From the NCBI RefSeq assembly GCF_000392615.1, contig NZ_KB933398.1:2950939-3014938 (forward strand): a stretch of DNA of 64,000 bases, read 5' to 3'. A program made the position numbers and the translations under genes. This document shows, one piece after another, positions 27,754 through 36,635 of the stretch. Source of the stretch: Lysinibacillus sphaericus OT4b.31 (GTDB lineage: Bacteria > Bacillota > Bacilli > Bacillales_A > Planococcaceae). How positions within the stretch are numbered: position 1 is the first letter of the stretch; each line of letters starts with the position of its first letter. Below the pieces are notes generated by a model that was not told the origin of the DNA, searched no databases, and saw only the letters and a list, made by a program, of their open reading frames with translations.

Positions 27754-28665
27754 CTATCTCCCCCCAGCCATAACCTGCACAAAAACGATAAGGAAAAAAC
27801 AAGAAAACATAAATGAAAAAGCAATTAGAAATGATACTGCACATAATGTAAATAGAGATTTACTAACCTGATCAAGTAGTTTACAAATATCATCAAAAGC
27901 AATCGGTTCTAAAATAGCAGCTAGCATCTTTAATGAATATGCACTAACAACAAGTTGCACAGTCGGTACAAACGAAATTGTGATAACAGCTATAAAGGCA
28001 CTAATACTACTAATAGAAGAAGAAAATTGCGTCATATGCTGAAACATTGAAAAGCTATCGACTATAAAAGACCCGACAACTGGAATATTTTCTTCAATAA
28101 GTTTTTTCACAGGTTCTGAAACAGCTTTATTGACACTAAATGCCGCAACGCCACTTGCCGACATTAAAATGATGTAGCATACGACAGATGCCGAAACGAT
28201 ACTCATAATTGTAAAACGAATAAGATCCGCAATTCTCGAAAAGGATATTTCTTTTACAATGACGCTGCAAACATCAAAGACAATGGCAAAAAGCACCCCC
28301 GGAATAAGCCACTTACTACTGATGATAGTTAAGACTTGTACAAAAAAGAGTAAAAAAGGCTGCCAAGAAGCAATGGCTGTAATACTACTAGATAGAAGAA
28401 AGCTTGATGTTAGAATTGGATAGAATGCCGTGAAGATATGCGAAAGTCCCTGTGCAATTTGATCGATTAAATTGAATGAATTGACCACCACAGGGCCGAT
28501 TGTCGCTAACACAATGAGAAAAAAAAGGATCCTTGTCCCATTTTCAAACTCAGGTAGCACCATATTGACAATAAGAATAATAATGACGTAGCCACACAAA
28601 ATGAGTGTCATTTTGAGCAAGAGAAAAAAAGGATCTATCAAAAACGACAGTAGTTGCTCCTGCAA
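27754..28665 (-). CDS. spoIIIAE: stage III sporulation protein AE
   Basis: 303 residues against about 400 in B. subtilis; the N-terminal secretory region is missing. Polytopic protein (about eight helices) with SpoIIIAE-type segments LPEFENGTRILFFLIVLATIGPVVVNSF, VLFAIVFDVCSVIVKEIS, and ASGVAAFSVNKAVSEPVKKLIEENIPVVGS. TTG start with GGAGCG 7 nt upstream, shortly after spoIIIAD. Channel candidate of the SpoIIIA complex. Confidence 0.92.
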   Translation of the reverse strand: MQEQLLSFLIDPFFLLLKMTLILCGYVIIILIVNMVLPEFENGTRILFFLIVLATIGPVVVNSFNLIDQIAQGLSHIFTAFYPILTSSFLLSSSITAIASWQPFLLFFVQVLTIISSKWLIPGVLFAIVFDVCSVIVKEISFSRIADLIRFTIMSIVSASVVCYIILMSASGVAAFSVNKAVSEPVKKLIEENIPVVGSFIVDSFSMFQHMTQFSSSISSISAFIAVITISFVPTVQLVVSAYSLKMLAAILEPIAFDDICKLLDQVSKSLFTLCAVSFLIAFSFMFSCFFLIVFVQVMAGGR

Positions 28666-28678
28666 TGTTATTCGCTCC

Positions 28679-29056
28679 TTAGCTTATCCTTTGTAAAATG
28701 GCCGACACCTCCTGTAAAACAGCCAAAAATTCTTTGAACCAGTACAACAAAATAACAATTTTCACCGCGTCAAAAACCAAGCCCCCGAGTACTTTATAGC
28801 TATGTTCAACAAGCAACATAGACACCCATTGCCCTACATAAAAAAGGCTAGCACTCATGACAATAGCTTTTGCATAAGGCAAAAAGGCTAACATTTCGAG
28901 GAGCTGTTTCACGAGTGGCAATAGGAGTGTCGAAAACAATAAACTGAACAGTAAAAACGAAAACATTACACTAATGAGCGCATGGAGTGGTTTTATAACT
29001 TCTTTTATAAGCAATAATAAAAGCAGCATGACAACAGCGACAATGACAATTTCCAT
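28679..29056 (-). CDS. spoIIIAD: stage III sporulation protein AD
   Basis: 125 residues with four hydrophobic helices (3-17, 24-52, 62-85, 92-112), matching the SpoIIIAC/AD membrane family. The AKAIVMSASLFYVGQWVSMLLVEHSYKVLGG segment is characteristic. It follows spoIIIAC by 5 nt. Small mother-cell membrane component of the SpoIIIA-SpoIIQ channel. Confidence 0.9.
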   Translation of the reverse strand: MEIVIVAVVMLLLLLLIKEVIKPLHALISVMFSFLLFSLLFSTLLLPLVKQLLEMLAFLPYAKAIVMSASLFYVGQWVSMLLVEHSYKVLGGLVFDAVKIVILLYWFKEFLAVLQEVSAILQRIS

Positions 29057-29061
29057 CTACA

Positions 29062-29271
29062 TTACCCAGAAGAGGTAAGCCATTGAAAGAAGGTTAAAAT
29101 TTCATTGAAAAATATCCGTAAAAATCGCAGTAATTCTGCTGTCATATATAAGTAAGCAATGAAAAATAAGAAAAACGAAAACTCTTTCTTCCCTGTTTGA
29201 TCAAAGAAAACATGAAGAAGCGCAACGACTAGTCCCACTCCAGCGACTCTTAATACGTCTTGTAATTCCAT
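29062..29271 (-). CDS. spoIIIAC: stage III sporulation protein AC
   Basis: 69 residues with two hydrophobic helices. VAGVGLVVALLHVFFDQTGKKEFSFFLFF matches the family's AGVGIVVAFLH..LDQ.GKKEY core. GAGGGGGCG site 8 nt before ATG. It is the first remaining gene of the operon: spoIIIAA and spoIIIAB, which precede it in B. subtilis, are absent, and a terminator lies only 41 bp upstream. Its promoter must lie in that gap, or transcription reads through. Confidence 0.93.
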   Translation of the reverse strand: MELQDVLRVAGVGLVVALLHVFFDQTGKKEFSFFLFFIAYLYMTAELLRFLRIFFNEILTFFQWLTSSG

Positions 29272-29312
29272 TCATACGCCCCCTCGTGTACAGCAATATA
29301 TGTCGCTAGCCC

Positions 29313-29347
29313 AAAAAAAAGACCTCTATACAGACGTATAGAGATCT
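29313..29347 (-). terminator. strong terminator between nitronate monooxygenase gene and spoIIIAC
   Basis: On minus, arms GATCTCTATAC and GTATAGAGGTC (one G-U pair), 4-nt loop, then eight T. It ends the upstream transcript and isolates the spoIIIA genes. Confidence 0.85.
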
Positions 29348-29369
29348 TAGTATGAAAATATTTAAGTTT

Positions 29370-29524
29370 CTTTTTAAATTGCGCTAGTATCATTTACACC
29401 CTTAAGCCATGGAGACATTGAGCCCACCAGATGGTTGGTTTCTTATGCATGCCACAGAATTTGGCGACTATAGACAGAGTTCTTGTGGGCAAGTGGGTGT
29501 AAGTCAACTGAACATGAGCTAAAA
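29370..29524. other. gap where spoIIIAA and spoIIIAB would be expected
   Basis: No coding frame resembling SpoIIIAA or SpoIIIAB remains. The stretch is less AT-rich than usual and carries TTTACACCC (near 29394) and GGGTGTAA (near 29495) as distant inverted ends, which suggests a small repeat element or scar. Confidence 0.4.
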
Positions 29525-30526
29525 TTAAATTAACTTTGCAATAATGTCTTTCACAGAGCCCGGTTGCACTAAATAACTATTTTCGCCCATCCACATTGAT
29601 AAGTATTGAGAATTTCCTTGCTCTGCACTTTCCTTACGAATAGTAGACGTTAAATAATGTTGCAGTGGATACGGTGCTACAACCGCATCCTTCATACGTT
29701 CAGAAAAATCATTAGCTAAACCGCGTGCCGGTTTGCCGGTAAAGGCACGAGTAACAGTCGTCTGCTGTGCTTTTGATTCAAGTATAGCATTTTTATATAC
29801 TGGCGAAATTTCGCATTCATCTGCCACTAAAAGGGCTGTACCAATCTGTATAGCCTGCGCACCATGTGCTAATGCCGTAGTCACATCTTCTTTAGAGACT
29901 ATACCACCTGCTACAATGATGGGAATGGTAATTTTCCCTGCAACTTGTTGTAGTAAATCATGACGTGCGATTAACTGCATAGGCTCAGTAAAGGAGCCTC
30001 GATGTCCGCCGGCTTCCCCACCTTGTAAAACCACAGCATCCATGCCTGCTTCCTCCACACACTTCGCTTCATGCAATGTGGTAGCCGTACCGATAACATA
30101 AACATTATTTTCTTTAAGACGACGAATGACATCTGCTGACGGGATGCCAAATGTAAATGAGCAAATCGCTACACCTTCATCCAGCACCGCTTGGACTTGT
30201 CCTTCAAAAACTTCCGATGACACTACACTTTGAACAGGTGATAGACCAAGCTCGTCATAAAACGGTTGTAGCGCCATACGTGCATTCTGAAGTACTTCCA
30301 CATCAATACGTGGTTCCTCCTGCACAAATAAATTTACCCCAAATGGCTTATGCGTAAGTTTCTTAACCTGCTGAATAAAGCTTTTCGTTTGCTCTCCATC
30401 TAAATAGCCTGCTCCAATAGAGCCTAAAATCCCGGCATCTGCACAAGCTGCAACAAACTTTGGCGATGTAACCCCAGCCATGGGCGCTTGAATAATTGGA
30501 TATTGAAGCTCAAATTTATGTAACAT
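29525..30526 (-). CDS. nitronate monooxygenase (2-nitropropane dioxygenase family)
   Basis: 333 residues from ATG 30526 (AAGGAGTGA upstream; a GTG three codons earlier overlaps that site). FMN TIM-barrel: YPIIQAPMAGVTSPKFVAAC, PFGVNLFV, the active-site-type VLQGGEAGGHRGSF with the conserved His, IIVAGGIVSKEDVTTALAHGAQAIQIGTALL, and the ARGLANDF segment. It oxidises nitronates such as propionate 3-nitronate; FabK-type enoyl reductase is a less likely alternative. It lies exactly where spoIIIAA-AB would be, between efp and spoIIIAC. A second family member lies at 34.9 kb. Confidence 0.88.
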   Translation of the reverse strand: MLHKFELQYPIIQAPMAGVTSPKFVAACADAGILGSIGAGYLDGEQTKSFIQQVKKLTHKPFGVNLFVQEEPRIDVEVLQNARMALQPFYDELGLSPVQSVVSSEVFEGQVQAVLDEGVAICSFTFGIPSADVIRRLKENNVYVIGTATTLHEAKCVEEAGMDAVVLQGGEAGGHRGSFTEPMQLIARHDLLQQVAGKITIPIIVAGGIVSKEDVTTALAHGAQAIQIGTALLVADECEISPVYKNAILESKAQQTTVTRAFTGKPARGLANDFSERMKDAVVAPYPLQHYLTSTIRKESAEQGNSQYLSMWMGENSYLVQPGSVKDIIAKLI

Positions 30527-30682
30527 AGCATTCACTCCTTACTTTTATTGTAAACTTTTCTTCCACATATGACCATCTATCTGATGATAGAAACAAACGA
30601 TTAAATATTAAAAAAGACAATTGTTCGTCTATCTATTCTCATAATTTGCAATCAAAAAGTCATAAATGTATAAAGAATATGT

Positions 30683-30713
30683 AAAAACCTACTCTTTTTA
30701 GTAAAGAGTAGGC
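30683..30713 (-). terminator. efp terminator
   Basis: On minus, arms CCTACTCTTT and AAAGAGTAGG then TTTTT, 15 nt after the efp stop. Confidence 0.85.
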
Positions 30714-30727
30714 TTGATATACGTTGA

Positions 30728-31285
30728 TTACGCGCGAGATACGTAAGAAGAATCCGTTGTATTGATAATTAAAACATCACCTTGGTTGACGAAGAATGGT
30801 ACTTGGACGATAAGACCTGTTTGAAGAGTTGCAGGTTTAGTACCGCCTGAAGCTGTATCTCCTTTAATACCTGGTTCTGTTTCAGTTACTTCTAGCTCAA
30901 CAGTATTTGGTAATTCTACACCAAGCATTTCACCTTGATAAGATTGGATGTGTACTTCCATATTTTCTTTAAGGAACTTTAACTCATACTCAATTGCAGA
31001 GGATGCTAATTCTGATTGATCATAAGATTCCATATCCATGAAGACATGCTCGTCACCTTGTGCATATAAATACTGCATTTTACGGTTATCAATTTGTGCT
31101 TTTTCAACTTTCTCACCAGCACGGAAAGTTTTTTCTTGTACGTTACCATTACGAAGGTTACGTAATTTTGAGCGCACGAATGCAGCACCTTTACCTGGTT
31201 TTACGTGTTGGAAATCCATAACACGGTATAGTTGGCCATCAACAATAATTGTTAGACCTGTTCGGAAATCGTTTACTGAAATCAT
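30728..31285 (-). CDS. efp: translation elongation factor P
   Basis: 185 residues, three beta-barrel domains. The loop [11 protein letters not shown] carries Lys32, the residue 5-aminopentanolylated in B. subtilis. The C-terminal [25 protein letters not shown] is conserved. It relieves ribosome stalling at proline stretches. It follows the Xaa-Pro peptidase gene by 17 nt, as in Bacillus. Confidence 0.97.
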   Translation of the reverse strand: MISVNDFRTGLTIIVDGQLYRVMDFQHVKPGKGAAFVRSKLRNLRNGNVQEKTFRAGEKVEKAQIDNRKMQYLYAQGDEHVFMDMESYDQSELASSAIEYELKFLKENMEVHIQSYQGEMLGVELPNTVELEVTETEPGIKGDTASGGTKPATLQTGLIVQVPFFVNQGDVLIINTTDSSYVSRA

Positions 31286-31302
31286 TTGTTTTCCTCCATT
31301 GT

Positions 31303-32364
31303 TTATAAAATGATGAGTTCTTTTGACGAATGCGTTAGGAGTTCATTACCTGTCTCTGTGATTAAAATATCGTCCTCGATACGTAGACCACCGATTCCCG
31401 GTAAATAAACACCTGGTTCAATCGTTACGGCCATGCCCGGCTCTAATACCGTTTCTGAACGCATCGATAAGCCAGGGCCTTCATGTACTTCAAGACCAAT
31501 GCCATGTCCTAATGAATGACCAAATGCCTCGCCATAGCCTTTTTCTGTTAAGTAGTCACGTGCAATCGCATCTGCCTGAATACCTGTTAATCCAGGACCC
31601 ACTTTTTCAAGTGCTAAAAGTTGTGAAGCAAGTACTGCATTGTACATATCTACTAATTTTGCAGATGGTTCGCCAACAGCTACTGTACGTGTCATATCAG
31701 AGATATAGCCATTGTAAAGTGCGCCATAATCTAGTGTGACAAAGTCGCCTTTTTCAATTACTTTATCTGTTGCAACACCATGAGGTAATGCTGAACGAAG
31801 ACCAGACGCGACGATTGTATCAAATGAGGACTGCGTAGCCCCTTGTTTACGCATGAAAAATTCTAATTCATTCGAAACCTCAAGCTCAGTTTTCCCCGGC
31901 TTGATGAAGTCTATAATATGTGTAAATGCGTGATCAGCAATTTCACACGCAACCTTAATAATATTAATCTCTTGTTCCGTCTTAATCAAGCGAATTTTTT
32001 CAATTAGTCCAGAAACAGGTACTAAATCCGTTTGAATCACATTTTTGTATAGCTCATATGTGCCATAGCTTACAGCATCTTTCTCAAAGCCCAATAATTT
32101 GATGCCCATTGCTTTTACTTGTGTTGCTATTTCTTCGAGGATTGTCGCTTCATGTTTTACGATGCGGAAATCCTTGATTTGAGCAGCCGCTTGTTCAGTG
32201 TAACGGAAATCTGTGATAAACACAGCATCGTTTTGTGATACAATCGCTACACCCGCTGTCCCTGTAAAGCCAGTCATATAACGACGGTTGTACTCGTTCG
32301 TAATTAAAATACCCTCGATGTTTTGTTCTTGTAGTGCTTTACGAAGCTTTTGTAATTTTAACAT
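31303..32364 (-). CDS. yqhT: Xaa-Pro aminopeptidase/dipeptidase (M24)
   Basis: 353 residues. N-terminal creatinase-like domain (1-125) and pita-bread catalytic domain with all five metal ligands visible: [19 protein letters not shown] (two Asp), [17 protein letters not shown] (His), [11 protein letters not shown] (Glu) and [10 protein letters not shown] (Glu). It cleaves the bond before proline. It starts 1 nt from the aroQ stop, in the conserved aroQ-yqhT-efp order. Confidence 0.93.
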   Translation of the reverse strand: MLKLQKLRKALQEQNIEGILITNEYNRRYMTGFTGTAGVAIVSQNDAVFITDFRYTEQAAAQIKDFRIVKHEATILEEIATQVKAMGIKLLGFEKDAVSYGTYELYKNVIQTDLVPVSGLIEKIRLIKTEQEINIIKVACEIADHAFTHIIDFIKPGKTELEVSNELEFFMRKQGATQSSFDTIVASGLRSALPHGVATDKVIEKGDFVTLDYGALYNGYISDMTRTVAVGEPSAKLVDMYNAVLASQLLALEKVGPGLTGIQADAIARDYLTEKGYGEAFGHSLGHGIGLEVHEGPGLSMRSETVLEPGMAVTIEPGVYLPGIGGLRIEDDILITETGNELLTHSSKELIIL

Positions 32365-32365
32365 G

Positions 32366-32800
32366 TTATTTCTCCCCTTCGATGAATGTGCGTAGCGCTA
32401 GCTCGTAGCCTTTTGTACCTAGACCGCAAATCTGGCCGATGCAAGCTGGTGCAAGATAAGAATGATGGCGGAAAGCCTCACGTTTATGGATATTCGAAAT
32501 ATGTACCTCTATAACTGGCACTGAAATCCCTGCAATTGCATCATGTAACGCAATGCTCGTATGTGTATAAGCACCAGGATTAAAAATAATACCATCATAT
32601 TTTTCGTCTTCTGCCTCATGCACCCAATCAACTAGCTCTCCCTCATGATTGGATTGACGAAACTCAACTGTTGCACCGAGAGTTGCCGCAAGATTCCGAA
32701 CATTTTTTTTCACATCATCTAACGTTTCATGTCCGTAAATATGCGGCTCTCGTTTACCCAGCCGATTTAAATTAGGGCCATTTAAACATAATAACTTCAC
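32366..32800 (-). CDS. aroQ: 3-dehydroquinate dehydratase, type II
   Basis: 144 residues, dodecameric class II enzyme of the shikimate pathway. Start [20 protein letters not shown] with the lid residues, then [37 protein letters not shown] and [19 protein letters not shown] with the catalytic His. Start is supported by a GAGGCGAA site. Confidence 0.96.
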   Translation of the reverse strand: MKLLCLNGPNLNRLGKREPHIYGHETLDDVKKNVRNLAATLGATVEFRQSNHEGELVDWVHEAEDEKYDGIIFNPGAYTHTSIALHDAIAGISVPVIEVHISNIHKREAFRHHSYLAPACIGQICGLGTKGYELALRTFIEGEK

Positions 32801-32862
32801 GCAATATTCGCCTCTTTCTATGTACTTGCACTTTATTTTATCACACCCGTTGCATACGGCAA

Positions 32863-33288
32863 CTAATTTCCTTTTTGTGCAGTATGCTCTTTCTGGTGAA
32901 AATTTGCTGTTTCAAGTAGGAACCGTAATAAGCAAATTACCACGACCATGAAGGGAATTGATAATTTTTTAAAAGAGGCAGACTGTAAAGGCAAATCAAG
33001 GATAATCCATTCTAAAGTAATGGTAAAAATAAGACCAAGTAAAAAAGACGTCAGCACCGCTGGTATAATATGGACATATTGCAAAGTAACATACAAAAAG
33101 AAACCACATAAAAATAAAACGAATGTTAGAAAGCTCCACTGAAATAATTTCGAACTATCTTCAAACAACTCCCACTTCTTATAAAACCCTATCGGACTCC
33201 AATCAATTAAATGAAAGAACTGAAGCGCTCTCAAGCACAATACTAGCGTAAGCGCACCTACAATTGATGTTATACTCGCTATTTTCAA
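32863..33288 (-). CDS. yqhR: YqhR family membrane protein
   Basis: 141 residues with four hydrophobic helices (about 5-26, 51-72, 75-97, 108-126) and a family-like [11 protein letters not shown] loop. Position between aroQ and the divergent yqhQ is as in B. subtilis, where YqhR is uncharacterised. AGGAGGGAT site upstream. The 21-bp repeat array at 33.4-33.66 kb lies in its upstream region. Confidence 0.85.
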   Translation of the reverse strand: MKIASITSIVGALTLVLCLRALQFFHLIDWSPIGFYKKWELFEDSSKLFQWSFLTFVLFLCGFFLYVTLQYVHIIPAVLTSFLLGLIFTITLEWIILDLPLQSASFKKLSIPFMVVVICLLRFLLETANFHQKEHTAQKGN

Positions 33289-33404
33289 GCATATCCCTCC
33301 TAAATGTGAACGACTCAGTTCTTTCGATTTGAGCGTGATGAGCCTATTACCGCAGCGAAGTGTTCAACGCTTTGGAACCGGGCGTTATGGGTTATTGGTT
33401 ATAG

Positions 33405-33662
33405 ATCTAAGCGCTGAACGGACTGGGCCTGTGTGTTAAGCGGTTTGGCCTGAGCGGTAAACCATTGCACCCGAGCGCTTCTGGGCTCGACCCGAGCGGT
33501 AAGCGGTTGGACCTGAGCGCTTCTTGGCTTCACACGAGCGGTAAACCGGTGGACACGAGCGCTTCTGGGCTTCACACGAGCGGTAAACCGGTGGACACGA
33601 GCGCTTCTTGGCTTCACCCGAGCATTTATCACCTCAACCTGAGCGTTACGCAACATACTACG
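33405..33662 (-). repeat. 21-bp periodic repeat array, locus 1
   Basis: GAGCG (or one-mismatch GAGCA) begins at 33452, 33473, 33494, 33515, 33536, 33557, 33578, 33599, 33620 and 33641: ten units with an exact 21-bp period and no spacers. Two unit types alternate, one continuing GAGCGGTAAACCGG, the other GAGCGCTTCTTGGCTTC. Read on the minus strand they become CGCTC-type units like those at locus 2 (58.78-59.14 kb). It is more GC-rich than its surroundings and lies between the divergent yqhR and yqhQ genes. Less regular units extend left to about 33405. Open frames through it are periodicity artefacts. Confidence 0.9.
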
Positions 33663-33801
33663 TGAACGTAACATACTAATAAAACAAAATTATAAATTTA
33701 GTGTAGCCATATAGAAAATTTACTATGCGTTCCTCTAGAGGTTTTTCACTAAATTTAGTACAATGGTACAGTTGAAATATTTAAAGAGAGTGGTGTTAGC
33801 C

Positions 33802-34734
33802 TTGAGCAATTCACCTGTATACGGGGGACAAGCACAATTAGAAGGTGTGATGTTCGGAGGAAAGGAACATACGATTACAGCCATTCGCCGTAACGATGAG
33901 TCCATTGATTATTATCATTACAAAAAAGTTCAAAAACCTATTCTACAAAAATTAAAAAAAATTCCTTTTGTACGTGGTGTTGTGGCACTTGTTGAATCAG
34001 CTGGTTTAGGTTCACGCCATATGCAATTTTCAGGGGATCGCTATGATGTTACACCTGGCGAAGAAGAGGAAAATGTAGAGGAAGGTTCTAAACTGCAAAT
34101 GATTTTAGGGGTTGCCGTTGTGGGGATTCTGTCCTTTTTATTTGGCAAATTTGCATTTACATTAATCCCTGTATTTATTGCGGATTTTTTCTCCAAGTGG
34201 ATAGAAGGTAAAACAGGCCAGATTCTATTGGAAAGTGGTATTAAACTTATTTTACTACTTACCTATTTATATTTTATCTCTTTAACACCTATTATAAAAA
34301 GAGTCTTCCAATATCACGGTGCCGAGCATAAAGTAATCAATTGCTATGAAGCTGGTATGGAAGTAACTGTTGCAAATGTACAAGCACAATCACGTTTACA
34401 TTATCGTTGCGGTAGTAGTTTCATGCTCTTCACTGTGTTTGTGGGTATGTTTTTATATTTCTTCGTACCAACGGATCCACTTTGGTTACGTATTGTAGAC
34501 CGCATTTTATTAATTCCCGTAGTACTTGGTGTATCATTTGAAGTACTCCAAGCCACAAATGCGTGCCGTAACATACCTGTTTTACGCTTCCTTGGTTATC
34601 CAGGTTTATGGCTCCAATTATTGACTACGCGAGAGCCGAAAGACGATCAAGTCGAAGTAGCCATTGCTTCATTCAAAATGCTACGTCAAGTTGAACAACA
34701 GCCGGAAATCGCTGCAACTTTAAATCATGACTAA
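33802..34734 (+). CDS. yqhQ: DUF1385 membrane protein YqhQ
   Basis: 310 residues if started at TTG 33802, which has GAGAGTGGTG upstream. The ATG at 33763 lies inside a TACAAT -10-like element (33759-33764), so it is unlikely to be translated. The protein begins SNSPVYGGQAQLEGVMFGGK, the conserved DUF1385 N-terminus. It has about five membrane helices, the HGAEHKVINCYEAG motif, and HYRCGSSFMLF. Function is unknown; one role proposed for the family is metal-dependent membrane metabolism. Divergent from yqhR, as in B. subtilis. Confidence 0.88.
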   Translation: MSNSPVYGGQAQLEGVMFGGKEHTITAIRRNDESIDYYHYKKVQKPILQKLKKIPFVRGVVALVESAGLGSRHMQFSGDRYDVTPGEEEENVEEGSKLQMILGVAVVGILSFLFGKFAFTLIPVFIADFFSKWIEGKTGQILLESGIKLILLLTYLYFISLTPIIKRVFQYHGAEHKVINCYEAGMEVTVANVQAQSRLHYRCGSSFMLFTVFVGMFLYFFVPTDPLWLRIVDRILLIPVVLGVSFEVLQATNACRNIPVLRFLGYPGLWLQLLTTREPKDDQVEVAIASFKMLRQVEQQPEIAATLNHD

Positions 34735-34777
34735 AAAGCAAGAGAGATCATCCGCGAATGATTTCTCTTGCTTTTCT
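34735..34777 (+). terminator. yqhQ terminator
   Basis: Arms AGCAAGAGAGATCAT and ATGATTTCTCTTGCT (one mismatch) followed by TTTTC, directly after the stop codon. Confidence 0.8.
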
Positions 34778-34787
34778 ACTTTATCCC

Positions 34788-34869
34788 GCATTAACGGTCA
34801 GTAATACACCCACCTCCAGTGGACATAGACAACGAGTGAACGAGATGTCAATCAACTGACCGTAAATGC
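34788..34869. repeat. 82-bp element with 15-bp inverted ends
   Basis: Ends GCATTAACGGTCAGT and ACTGACCGTAAATGC are inverted copies with one mismatch. The interior has TACACCCACCT and GTCAATCAACTGAC, recalling the gap at 29.4-29.5 kb. It may be a small non-autonomous element. Confidence 0.5.
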
Positions 34870-34929
34870 CCGATTGGTTCAACTAACAATGCTTGGGGGA
34901 TGAAGAATCCTCCAAGCATTGAAGTTTCT

Positions 34930-35838
34930 TTATTGAGGCTGTACAGCGATGAGTTGTTGTCTTGCCGTCTCATACTCTTCTTGCAATGTCGTGATAATTT
35001 CACGCACTGTCTCTCGCTGCTCGATATTTGTAACGCCATGACCTGCTGACCAAATATCTCGCCAAGCTTTAGCATCCACAAGATGGGTTAAATCAATATC
35101 TTCTCTTGGCTTTAACGTGGACGGATCAATTCCTTCTTTGAGTAACGACGGAATTAATACATTAACATGCACTCCACTGAACGCATCCGTATATAAAATA
35201 TCGTCGGTCTTACTTGCAATAACCATTTTTTTATAGTCTTCTGGTGCATTGCCATCATCACAAGCTAAAAAGCGTGTTCCCATATAGGCATAGTCTGCGC
35301 CAATTATTTGCGCGGCCAACACGTCTGCACCGCTAGAAATAGAGCCAGATAAAATAATTGTACCATCAAAGAATTTTTTCACGGCAGATACAAAACCAAA
35401 TGGATTCAGTTGACCACCGTGTCCACCAGCTCCCGCACAGACAAGAATAAGGCCATCCACACCTGTTGCCGCGGATTTCTCTGCATGCTTGACATTCGCT
35501 ACATCTGCATACACCTTGCCACCGTAGCCATGCACAATTTCAATGACCCGCTTCGGATTACCAAGTGATGTAATAACAATCGGTGGTTCGTGCCTTTCAA
35601 TTAACTGCAAATCCTCTTCGAAACGCTCGTTCGCTACAGGATGACAAATGAAATTAACAGCCCAAGGCTCTGTTGGTAACGCCTCTTTAATCTCCTGTAA
35701 CCACTCTGCACAAACCTCTGTTGGTCTTGCATTCAATAAAGGAAATGAACCGATAGCCCCTGCCTTACTCGCTGCAATCACCATCGCTGGGTTAGATACT
35801 AAAAACATCGGTGCAACTATAATTGGTAAACTCGACAT
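34930..35838 (-). CDS. nitronate monooxygenase family protein, second copy
   Basis: 302 residues, FMN TIM-barrel. PIIVAPMFLVSNPAMVIAASKAG, PWAVNFICH, the LVCAGAGGHGGQLNPFGFV active-site loop with the conserved His, and ILSGSISSGADVLAAQIIGADYAYMGTRFL are typical of class II nitronate monooxygenases. It is only distantly similar to the copy at 29.5 kb, so a recent duplication is unlikely. Monocistronic between yqhQ and the ABC operon. Confidence 0.85.
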   Translation of the reverse strand: MSSLPIIVAPMFLVSNPAMVIAASKAGAIGSFPLLNARPTEVCAEWLQEIKEALPTEPWAVNFICHPVANERFEEDLQLIERHEPPIVITSLGNPKRVIEIVHGYGGKVYADVANVKHAEKSAATGVDGLILVCAGAGGHGGQLNPFGFVSAVKKFFDGTIILSGSISSGADVLAAQIIGADYAYMGTRFLACDDGNAPEDYKKMVIASKTDDILYTDAFSGVHVNVLIPSLLKEGIDPSTLKPREDIDLTHLVDAKAWRDIWSAGHGVTNIEQRETVREIITTLQEEYETARQQLIAVQPQ

Positions 35839-35903
35839 AAACCTTCCCCCTTTAAATTGAATATTCTATAAATATCACATAAATCCTACTTAAAATTGGA
35901 ATT

Positions 35904-36635
35904 TCAGTATTTACTCTTCATTTTTTGTTTAAATCCTAAAATAGCCGTAATAAAAATAATGGTAGTATAACCGAAGACGATAGCGAGAGGTATAAAAATA
36001 TCTTGGTATTGTCCACTTAACACTGCGCGCGCAGCATCCACAGCATGGACGAATGGAAGTAATCGGGCGATTGAATGAAATGTATCACCCATCATATCAA
36101 GCTGAAACCATATACCACTTAACCAAGTTGTCACATTTACAAATATCGCAAAAATCCCACCCACCTGTTTATCTGTAAATATCGTACCAAGTAATAAGCC
36201 AAGTCCAATATACAGTAAGGAAATAACGATGAGTACGATACCCATGAATAGGACAGATAGATTAAGCGACAGCCCTAAAAATAAAGCAGCGAGTATACAT
36301 ACACTGATCTGTAATGCCGCTATCGCTAATAATGGCAGGACATACCCTATGATGTAATCGGCAGCAGACATCGGTGAAGCAAAGATTCGCATTAAAAAGG
36401 AGGTACTTTTATCCTTGCCAAGCAACATCCCTGAAAAAAGTGTAAGGAACGAAAAACCAAAAATAATGACACCTGGTGTTAGATTATTAATTTCATATAA
36501 TGAAATTGGCGTATTTTTTTGCATGACCGAAAATAAGCCCATAAGTAGGACAGGTAAGCCTATACCGAAAAGCAGTGTTAAGGGATCTCGTACGATTTCT
36601 TTATGATTTCTTGTCGCAAATATAGCAGCCATCAA
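35904..36635 (-). CDS. ABC-2 type transporter permease
   Basis: 243 residues with six hydrophobic helices, and the ABC-2 segment FSFLTLFSGMLLGKDKSTSFLMRIFASPMSAADYIIGY after the first two. It overlaps the ATPase gene by 4 nt (ATGA). It partners the upstream ATPase to export an unknown substrate, often a peptide or lipid in this family. Last gene of the LytTR operon. Confidence 0.9.
   Translation of the reverse strand: MMAAIFATRNHKEIVRDPLTLLFGIGLPVLLMGLFSVMQKNTPISLYEINNLTPGVIIFGFSFLTLFSGMLLGKDKSTSFLMRIFASPMSAADYIIGYVLPLLAIAALQISVCILAALFLGLSLNLSVLFMGIVLIVISLLYIGLGLLLGTIFTDKQVGGIFAIFVNVTTWLSGIWFQLDMMGDTFHSIARLLPFVHAVDAARAVLSGQYQDIFIPLAIVFGYTTIIFITAILGFKQKMKSKY

Noticed and set aside
27609..27824. 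71-codon version of spoIIIAF
   Set aside because: Its start would lie well inside spoIIIAE; the TTG at 27752 has the ribosome site.
29272..29420. Sigma-E promoter before spoIIIAC
   Set aside because: CATACTAAG near 29350 lacks a matching -35 at the right distance and lies upstream of a terminator.
33405..33662. CRISPR array
   Set aside because: Units are contiguous at 21 bp with no spacers and no cas genes nearby.
33399..33674. Open frames through the array at 33.4 kb
   Set aside because: Same periodicity artefact; both strands are open.
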